Assembly (NCBI GenBank): GCA_015499985.1
Contig: JAAAUF010001009.1
Location: forward strand, 1-14,367
Direction of reading: 5' to 3'
Source: Haplosporangium gracile
Lineage: Eukaryota; Mortierellomycota; Mortierellomycetes; Mortierellales; Mortierellaceae
Length of the DNA: 14,367 nucleotides
Shown: piece after piece, positions 1 to 8,000 of the stretch
Position numbering within the stretch: the stretch's first letter is position 1
Layout of the letters: every line of letters starts with the position of its first letter
Position numbers and translations under genes: made by a program
Notes under the pieces: model-generated
Told to the model about the DNA's origin: nothing
What the model saw: only the letters and a program-made list of their open reading frames with translations
Database searches by the model: none

Positions 1-92
1 TCATGGGGTGCGGCGGGTTAGGCAAGGTTGGTAGATGCACTGAACGAAAAGCCCATCTCTTCCAGCACAACACGAACCATAATCACGTGCCA

Positions 93-98
93 TTTATT
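93..98 (-). terminator. Probable ERO1 polyadenylation signal
   Basis: On the minus strand this reads AATAAA, about 140 nt beyond the ERO1 stop codon and in the correct orientation. It is a canonical eukaryotic poly(A) hexamer. The hexamer is AT-rich and can occur by chance, so this is a positional inference. Confidence 0.5.
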
Positions 99-238
99 TA
101 CATTTTGTCTAAGACGCACCTGGGGATTTTAAGTGTCCCATTGTTCACGTGTGACTGTTTCGTGGCAACTGTAAGTTGGCGGCGTAAAATTATGGTTGCT
201 CCCTTTAAAGATTTTGTATTTTTTTATAGGAAGGTTTT

Positions 239-3200
239 CTAGTTGTCTTCGTGAGTAGAGTAAGCAGCTTGCGAATTTACTTTCGAAGATCCTTTAACCT
301 TCTTCTGGGTATGCTGTTGTCCATGATGAGTAAGCTGGCGACTGCGGTCTCCGTTGAAAGTCTTTTTCTCAATGCCGAAGAACGTACCGAGAGGATGACG
401 ACTAAAATTAAGGATTTTTTCCTTCAATGTCGCGCTCAGCCCCTGAGGAAACTCGACCCGCGAAGATGACGAAGTTCGTTCTTGACGCTTGTCTTTGGGT
501 TCCTTAGCAGCCAAAATGGCGTGGGTAACTTTGAAGAGTCCGGCAATGTACGCCTGAATCGGTGAAGGGTCTTCCTGATGTGCTGCAGATCCCCCTACTT
601 CTGGTGCTGGTGATTGAGGAGAAGGTGGGGAAGGAGAAGAGGGAGGAGTAGGGATAGAGGACATGGGGAGTCCATGCTGTTCCATGTACATTGTTCTGAA
701 CCGAGCAATCGATGCTACGCTTTCAGACATGCGGTGGAGGGTATTGAACAGCGCCACGATCTCTGTCCTCTGCAACAAGTTCGGGTGCTTAATCGGGCTA
801 TTATACACATGCACGCACACAAAAAAAGTTAGAAGGTAGTAAAAGACACAAATGCGTATACATCAACCACGAGCAACCAAAATTTGCAAAAAAAAAAAAA
901 ATGGAGGAAAACCAAAACTTACTTGAGATGCTCATCGTTATAAGAAAAAAGAACCTTCAACGCAGTGCCCAATCCCGAGGTTTGGACTTTTCCCCAAAGA
1001 CGACATTTCTCACAGCCAACGCAGTCCATGATCTTTGTAATGTTCCTGAAATGGTCGCGGAATTCGAGTTTCAAGGCCTGGGCCCCGGGTCCGACAAACA
1101 TGGCCTTTTCGTCAAAGATTGCGGGCGATTTCGTGGATACCTCGATCAACTTGTCCACCATCGCCTAATCGTGATCGCAGAGTAAAGTAAACCAGCGTTG
1201 AGAAAAACTTCTTACTATGATATTTGTCAAAGCGCTAAAGGAAAAACACAAACATTAACTGACCTTGACTTTGGTGTCCTCGTCGGGGTTGCCGGTACAA
1301 AATTCGTAGTCGCGGAGGTACCCTGATAGCTTAGTCACGGCACGGACCAAAATCGAGTAGTCGAAAAAGATGTTTTCCAGTCTGTCCGGGTGTGCTCCTA
1401 CCCTAGATACGAAGCATTCCAAATTCGGACCCTTTTCATCGTAGAGCATTAAGAAGGAAGAAGTACGGTTAGTCTCTTTTATGAGGCCTGGTGTTTCTTC
1501 TGGTTGCAACAAGGAAAAAAAAAAAAACAATCGCGAATGCAAGTATTTACCCAGATGCCGGAGGTTTGGTTAAAGTATTCGTCGCAGATGTGGATAGAGA
1601 TGGAGGCATGGAGCCCAGAGATCATCCGGTAAAAGACCCGCTTTTCCAGACACATCTCCTCCTCCTGCGCAGCCGCTCCTGCAGTCAACGCGTTCATCAC
1701 CGAGTCAACAAACGGCGATGTGTTCGCTCCCAATCCCACTCCTTGTTCCTGCTTTTCCTGGTATTGCTGTCCATGTCCATTATGCTTAGCTTCCAACGAC
1801 AAGGGGTTCTGCGCATAAGAAATTCCGGACATGGCAGCGACTTGAACAGTCTCTGCCAAATCCTCCTCGTCAGCTTCCCGATCCAACGAACATTGCTCAC
1901 AATCAGCAGCCAGCTGCATCTTTTGAGCTATATTGAAACAGTTCTCGTTATAAATCGCGTCCCAGACTTTGGCTGCCGAGGGGCCTGAATAACCCGTGAA
2001 CCGTTCAGGATTCTCCATCAGATTGACGTAGACGCCCTCCGAGATTGCTTCATCGTCGACTTGGCAAAAGTCCTGGTCTTTTAGGTTGCAGCTTTTGAAT
2101 GGTTGGAAGTGCTATTGGATAAGGAGGGGGATGAAAGTGAGTGAGTGTGTATGTGGGCGGTTAAAATGTTTAGTTTGGTGGGATGATTTTTGTTTAGTCA
2201 TCTCAATGCTTGGGCCATTCCTTTGAAAAGGATGAGAGGGCTAGTTATGTGTGATCGAGGGTCCACAACAATTGTAATTTTACACACACACAAGAGTTGG
2301 TTATAAACAATCCAGCCAGTCATACCTTGCCACCCATGGGCGATGAAATTGCGCCGAGAGCCGCACTTGTCCATTCCTCAGGGATCGTTTTCTAGATAAA
2401 TAAATTCAGATTACAAGGTTTGTGAGTGGTTCTCTTTCCCTCTCTGCTTTCACACTATGTGAACCAAGATTGGCCTGAAGTTTCATGAGAAGAGAAAATG
2501 GTGCTGTATGGGTAGGAAGCTACCCTACCTCGTCAACAACGGCAACACCACAGTCCTTATTCATACAGAGGTGGTTCTCTGTCCAGAAGGGGCAAGTGCC
2601 ATACAAGTTCAGCTACGTGTGTGGTTTGTGTGAACAAAATGAAAAAGAGAGAAAAAGCGACAAAGCCCAGTGTTGTTGGGAATGTTAATTATCGATAATT
2701 GTGTGGAGCAAATCAATCAAAAACTATGGTAGGTCAAATTTGATAGATAAGTAGATTGTGTGTGTTAATGGAGGTTTACCTTGTAGAACTTGAAGTACTT
2801 TTGCTGGACGAGGTTGTCAAGAAGGCCTCTCATCTCCAGGTTGATAGCCTCTACGGCATCATAGTCACAGAGCGAGTTTTCGATCTGCATCGATTGCTAT
2901 GGTTGCATGAAAAGCATATCGTGGAAAAGGGGAAGAAATGGGGGTTGGAAAAAATAGAAGACCGTTGAGTAAATAACAGACTTACAAACAGGGCTGAATG
3001 ACGAATTACAATAGCAACCTTCTTTAGTCTCCCCTTATCTCTCGCTGGACGCGAAGGACGAGCCAAGAAAAAAAAAAAAGGAGAGATCATCTTTCTCTTT
3101 TTTTTTTGAGTTTGCGTTTGTCATCTGCGATTCGCTAGTTACTTACTCGACACTGTCCAGCTTTGTGTGCTGAATGGTCATGCTCCAACGAACCACTCAT

Positions 3201-3653
3201 CTTCGTCGTTTTTGTCGTTGAGGTGGATGCGACAGCAGCAATCGTTCTCACCGTTGTAGGTGTCGAAATAGTTGTCCCAGCTGATTCCTCTAGCGGTTGT
3301 TGTGGGTGAATGAGGTGTTCTATGAAGTAAGGGACTTTGACCATCTTTGCGGGTCGTTTTGGTTTAGCTCGTTCAGTAGCATGGGGGACACCGAGGAGAT
3401 GAGGGGTGTTGGGTCGAGGGTTGAAGAGGCCGTTGAAGGGGTCATGTCGGACCACAGCTGGTACTGGTCCTGCATGGCTGCGTTGTTGTGGTTGTGGTGG
3501 TGGCGGTATGGGTGCCTTTGTTGCTGCTGCTGTTGTTGTTGTTGTTGTTGTGAGGGAGAGACAGGCGAAGCCGAGGAGTAGTAGTGAAGCAAGTTTCCAA
3601 GACGGGGGTTGCTTCCTTTTGGAAGAAGGATGTGTTTTTGATGGATATGGCAT
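239..3653 (-). CDS. ERO1: ERO1, endoplasmic reticulum thiol oxidase (eight exons)
   Basis: Ero1 is a luminal ER flavoenzyme that oxidises protein disulfide isomerase and passes electrons via FAD to oxygen. Exons on the minus strand, in order: 3653-3147, 2896-2780, 2612-2529, 2391-2326, 2111-1551, 1431-1264, 1164-923, 797-239. Together they give 2304 nt, 767 aa and stop TAG. The start is fixed by a TGA directly before the ATG in frame. Visible features: an N-terminal hydrophobic signal peptide (about residues 18-35), a Thr/Pro-rich linker, [14 protein letters not shown], the shuttle cysteines C224/C229 (CMNKDC), [27 protein letters not shown], the active site C549-x-x-C552 with C555 (CVGCEKC) followed by RLWGK and [10 protein letters not shown], and finally RTEIVALFN. 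The CxFxxCQxDD-like region and CLEKR resemble animal Ero1 more than yeast. The protein is longer than yeast Ero1 (about 560 aa) because of the N-terminal linker, an internal loop and a C-terminal tail of about 160 aa. The ending HEDN is not an HDEL signal. Family identity is certain; exon 2's exact acceptor is the least sure boundary. Confidence 0.95.
3518..3552. repeat. Trinucleotide microsatellite inside ERO1 exon 1
   Basis: A (TTG/CTG)n run on the plus strand is (ACA)n then (GCA)n in the ERO1 reading frame. It encodes seven Thr followed by three Ala, directly after the hydrophobic core of the signal peptide. The length could vary between strains without breaking the frame. Confidence 0.85.
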
Positions 3654-3835
3654 TCAGTGCGTGGGGTGTTTGAAAAAGAATGAAGAAGACGGAGTAGAGG
3701 AGGGATGTGTTAAGAGCTGTGTATGGTATGGATGGATATGATGCTGACAAGGGATCAAAGGCAAGAGAAAAGAGACATTAAGTGATGAAAATCCGTTGTT
3801 CATTGTTATCCAGGCACAAATACCCACATCAAAAC

Positions 3836-3880
3836 CCAATGGCCAATGAGAGAAGGCCCTGTAGTCGATTCCCCACGCTG
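3836..3880 (-). promoter_or_regulatory. Candidate ERO1 upstream elements: CCAAT pair and UPRE-like CAGCGTG
   Basis: CCAAT occurs at 3836-3840 and 3843-3847 (plus-strand reading), and CAGCGTG is read on the minus strand at 3880-3874, about 220 nt upstream of the ERO1 ATG. CAGCGTG matches the core of the yeast unfolded-protein-response element bound by Hac1, and ERO1 is a classic UPR target. The assignment is inference: a 7-mer can occur by chance in 1.4 kb, and the same core also appears in RasGEF intron 1 at 5662-5668. Confidence 0.35.
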
Positions 3881-4611
3881 GTCTTTTTTTCAAGGTGACT
3901 GAAGTATGGACTGTAACAGTAGGAGAATGGGGAAATGAACAACATTAGTAATCGATACCTACAGCCAAGTAGCTATGTCCACAAGGAGAGACAAAGCCTA
4001 CTTGTGCATTGTTTGTATTTTATTGCTGTTGTCAATTTACCTCCGTTCCTATGTTCCTATTCTCTCGTAGATATTTGCTCGGCCAAGAAGAATAGGAACA
4101 TGTTGAAGAACGAACAAGAACAACTAGGATGCGTCTACGCCCTCTTTTTCACCTTTGGCAAATAGGAATGAAGATTAGCGATTCCGCCTATTCAATTGGT
4201 TGTTCTATCCCTTTTTTTTTCAACGACGTTTACTCGTGTTTAGATGGTGTCCAGTTTGGCACTCTGACCGATGTATTAATGCGAGGGTGCACAGGCATAC
4301 TCTTCTAGTCTTCTGTATGGGGTTAAGACGCAAAAAAGTTATTCGATTTAGTGTAAAAAAAGCCGCTTTTATCGCCTGTTCACAGTTGCCGTACCCATTG
4401 AGCACATATCTTTGGCCACCATAGTGTTCCTCATATCCGCACCCTCATCGATACAGTTTTCTATTGTTGAATTGAGCTGGAGTGACAACAAAGAAGAGCA
4501 ACAAACAAGAAAGGAGTCTAAGAGTTTTCACACACACCTTGTTTTTTTGTCTGTGTGTTTTTATCATATCCCTTCGCTCATTGGGAGGGGGTGGAGTTAT
4601 TTTTCTTCTTG

Positions 4612-4661
4612 TATACACACACACCACACGTACAAATACCCACACACACACACACACACAC
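4612..4661. repeat. CA dinucleotide microsatellite
   Basis: An imperfect CA-rich segment near 4612-4628 is followed by a perfect (CA)10 tract at 4641-4660. It lies about 400 nt upstream of the RasGEF start codon, at the start of the pyrimidine-rich region. Confidence 0.9.
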
Positions 4662-5040
4662 GCCCTTCTCTTCCTGCCCCTTCCTGTTCACCCGTTCCTC
4701 TTACGCTCTCTCTCCTTTTCCTCCTCTTCCTCTACCTTCTTACTCCACCTTGAACCTTCACCTTACCGCTTCTTCTTCTTTGCACACTCACCCCTTCACT
4801 CCCTCATCATCCCTTACCCCCTTCCTTCACTTCCTTTCCACCAACCCGCGTCATCATCCTTTCCTCTCTTGGTCCCTGCACAATACTCTTATCATCCCCT
4901 CCTCCTTCTCCTCCTCCTCCTCTTTCTCCTCCTCTTTCATTCATCACTCTCCACCGCCGCCACCTTACACCAATCGTGCTAGCCTCCAAGGGTTGAGCTG
5001 AGCCCCCTCTCCCTCCCGTCGTTCTATCCTTCCCCTTTCT
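4662..5040 (+). promoter_or_regulatory. Long pyrimidine-rich tract upstream of RasGEF
   Basis: Almost 400 nt are dominated by CT, CTC and TCC runs on the plus strand, ending just before the start codon. Such CT-rich leaders are common near fungal transcription starts, so this probably covers the core promoter and 5' UTR. Several ATGs occur further upstream (for example 4482 and 4555), so upstream ORFs are possible if transcription begins that far out. I see no clear TATA box. Confidence 0.55.
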
Positions 5041-5054
5041 CTCACACATACACC

Positions 5055-8000
5055 ATGGCACCTCAGACACCACAAACACCTCCACTGGCACCCGCTACGG
5101 CCACCAATGGCTTCTCCTCTTCCTCTTCCTCAGCAAACGACGTGATCGACCAACAGCAACAACAACAGCAAACCACAGACAATCCTCAGACCCCTCAGGA
5201 AACAGACTCGGTCATCATCGTCCGCGCACTCTACCCCTATGTCTCCGAGGACCCCAACACCATCTCGCTCTCCTTCGACGCCGATGATCTGATCCAGGTC
5301 GTCACTCAGCTCGACTCGGGATGGTGGTACGGGTTCTGCAATCAGGCCCGAGGCTGGTTCCCCTCCAACTTTGTCGAGGAGATCACCCAGTCCGACCTGG
5401 AGAATGACTCCGAGGAAGGCGACGAAGACAAAAGCGAAGACAATAACAACGACAACGACATCACCGAGGATGTGCACGACCATGATACCAACGGCCACCA
5501 TGCCCATGTTCTTGAGCACGACCTCGACGACCAAGACCCCACTGACTCGGACGAGGAAACGGCAAGTCCACCTTTTCCTCTCTCTTCCTCTCCCTCCCTC
5601 CCTCTTTCAACTGTGCCATCGTAACATCCATACATGTATACATCCCTCCATTCTCTTTATCCACGCTGTTCTCCTCTCCCCCTATTCCACATTTTACTCT
5701 CGCTCCGTCCCTTGCTATCTTGCAACTGCTTGTTGCTTGGACCAGTCCGTTCCCTTCCTTTTCTCCGTTAATTCAACCTCCCCCCCCTCCCCTCTTCTAG
5801 CCTTTTTTTTATTCGCAATCCATTCCTACTCGTGAGCAAGGCTCCAACTGGATCGTTGTTTCTCCAGACACGAAAGAGACAAGGCAGAGGACAAAGCAAC
5901 GAACACTTAGAGCGCGCAGTTTCCCTTGCTCTTGTTCGATGCGGTCGCCTCCTTTTTTTCCGCGCACTCCAAAAAAAAAAAAAAAGACTCCACAATGTTG
6001 TCTGTTACCCCCTAGACACGAACCGACTTGGAGATACGTTCACGACCGGACCCCCGTTTCTCGGTCGGTCTTATTTAAGAGTTATTTAAACAGTTCAAAC
6101 TCGCTAACCCCCTTCCTGGGTCTCTTCTTCCTTGACCTTCTTTACTTTCTAATTGTTTAATTGACGACTACAACAGACGAACGAAGATCTGTGGCTGCCC
6201 CAGACAACTGCCGATGGCCAGCTTTATTACTTCAATACCCGGACCGGAGACTCTTCCTGGTCCATCCCAACTCCGTCCCTCGGCAGGAGAACAACAGCAA
6301 CAGCAACAAATGTACAGCAACAACAACAAGACTCGAAAGATAACGCATCTTCCACCGCTTCTCTTGCTCCGCCCTCCCGCCCGAACCATCACCGCAATGG
6401 TAAAATTATTATCTCTCTCATTCTTTTCATTTCCCCGTTCTCGTATGTCCGATGGCCCCATGTTCATATTTTTTTGATTGAAACTATTGTACGAGTCCTT
6501 GGTTTTCATTGCGGCAATGTGTTCGGCTGGATAGACAACTCATTCGCACTCTGTAATCCCGCTTTTATGGTCGCGTTTCTCTTCTCCTCATTTTTTTGTG
6601 TTCTTTTTCATCGCAACCTTGTACCCTGCTATAAGACCGACATTGCTAGTTTGTATGAACAAAAAAAAGGCACTCACATAGTATCACCACATGCAGAAGG
6701 CTGACCTAAGAAAGTTCTTTCATTTTCTCTACTTAACTCGCTCAACAAAAAAAAAACAATCATATCCAATCGGACACTAGATTCAAACGGTGCTCCTGCT
6801 CCTCACACCAATGAAGATAATCGGCCAATCGCTTCCAGACGTAGCACTGCTGCCTCTATCAGCAGTTCAACACTCTCTGGCTCGGACGCCGTCAGGGACA
6901 GCATAACCCATGATCAACTGCGCCAAAACGGTGCTGGTAGTGCAAATAGTGGTCAGGTTTTGACGGCCCGCGCTATGGGGTCCGTTCAGGAACTAGCTGA
7001 GACTGAAAGCCACACGGGATCTAGTCGACCTAGTTCATGGCAGGCATCTGCGGTGCCGGTAAGTTAACTCTTTGGAACAAAGCAAGCATATGTTACCGGA
7101 CACAACAACATCAACTTGTAAACCCAACGCGCAATACTCCGGCATCAATTGGAAGAGATCGTGGACTAAAGAGGAAGAAAGGGGCTTGAGCCACAATCAA
7201 CAGAGTGAGAAAGAAGGGAGGTGATGGATGAATGATGATACAACTGGGAGGAGGGTTTTCAACAACCGCACAGATGGAAGGGAAAAAAAACAAAAAACAA
7301 AAAAACATGAGCACAAAACACAGGGAGAGATAGAGCGGACATGGGAATTTTTTGGTGTGCACCAAAGACCTCTTGAATGGCGTCAATTGGAGCTGGTGTG
7401 GTCGAAGAATAAAGTATAAGACGGGTAAAAGCGCGCTCAGTAGAAGAAAAACAGCCCGTTGACAGCACAGAAACGAACGTAGGAAATTCACAAAAATGAA
7501 TGAAAAAGAGGAAGGAGCGAATGTTGTTTTTTTGACTATCACGATGACGATCTTGTGGTCTACAAAAACCAATTCACTACAAAAATTAGCATAAATGAAA
7601 ATGGGACATAGGGACGAAGAGGACAAAAAGGACAAAGGGCTTGAAAATCGGGGCTCACAGACACACAGACACGCCTTTCTTCCAGCCCTTTTACGTCTCT
7701 TTCATTTTCTTCCCGTCCCAGTGACTGACACCGCATATTTTACCCGTGTCCCTTTTCATTTCTTGCAAACGCGCGTGCGTTCTAGACCAGAGTCGGCTCT
7801 CCCCATTCACAAGACGGACTTTTGAACCACGCCCAGGCCTCCTCCGTGGTCCGTAAACCTTCCTCCACTGCAGCCCCAGGCGTCAGTGATTCTGCCGAAG
7901 GTCTGCCACCACTGCCCATCGTCTCCAACCCACTGGACCCTGGACCTACCTGGGCCTCACTGGAAGAACATGCCTCAGCCACACTCCTGAACTTGGTGCA

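Larger units (their letters stand above)
3654..5054. promoter_or_regulatory. Divergent spacer between ERO1 and RasGEF
   Basis: This is about 1.4 kb without a credible gene, lying head to head between ERO1 (minus) and the RasGEF gene (plus), so it should hold both promoters. The ERO1-proximal part carries two CCAAT boxes and a CAGCGTG core near 3836-3880. The middle (3900-4440) is ordinary AT-rich sequence in which I recognise nothing. From 4612 onward there are CA repeats and then a long pyrimidine tract running up to the RasGEF start. Open frames through the pyrimidine tract are low-complexity artefacts. Confidence 0.6.

Noticed and set aside
2986..3021. A possible 36-nt cassette exon in ERO1 intron 1, followed by a perfect GTAAGT donor and open in frame (or an 8-nt version, 2986-2993, after TTCAG)
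   Set aside because: The 36-nt version has a poor acceptor with no pyrimidine tract, and its residues do not resemble the Ero1 N-terminal region. The 8-nt version breaks the frame.
3297..3581. A Cys- and Trp-rich plus-strand open frame opposite ERO1 exon 1
   Set aside because: The Cys run is the other-frame reading of the TTG/CTG repeat. The opposite strand has a well-supported signal-peptide exon.
4482..5001. Overlapping plus-strand open frames of 148-166 codons upstream of the RasGEF start
   Set aside because: They are translations of CT-rich and CA-repeat sequence (Ser, Leu, Phe, Pro, His-Thr runs) in two frames at once, so they are composition artefacts, though uORFs remain possible.
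5130..5534. A hydrophobic 134-codon minus-strand frame opposite RasGEF exon 1
   Set aside because: It is the shadow of the polyQ, SH3 and acidic regions; the Leu and Val runs come from CAG and GAC codons read in reverse.
5832..6160. Short open frames inside RasGEF intron 1
   Set aside because: They run through an A15 homopolymer, share no motif with RasGEF proteins, and splicing around them gives a consistent phase.
7111..7635. A 174-codon minus-strand open frame inside RasGEF intron 3
   Set aside because: It begins with TTG rather than ATG, is low-complexity Phe/Leu/Ser-rich, and is explained by the purine-rich plus strand. No domain was recognised.
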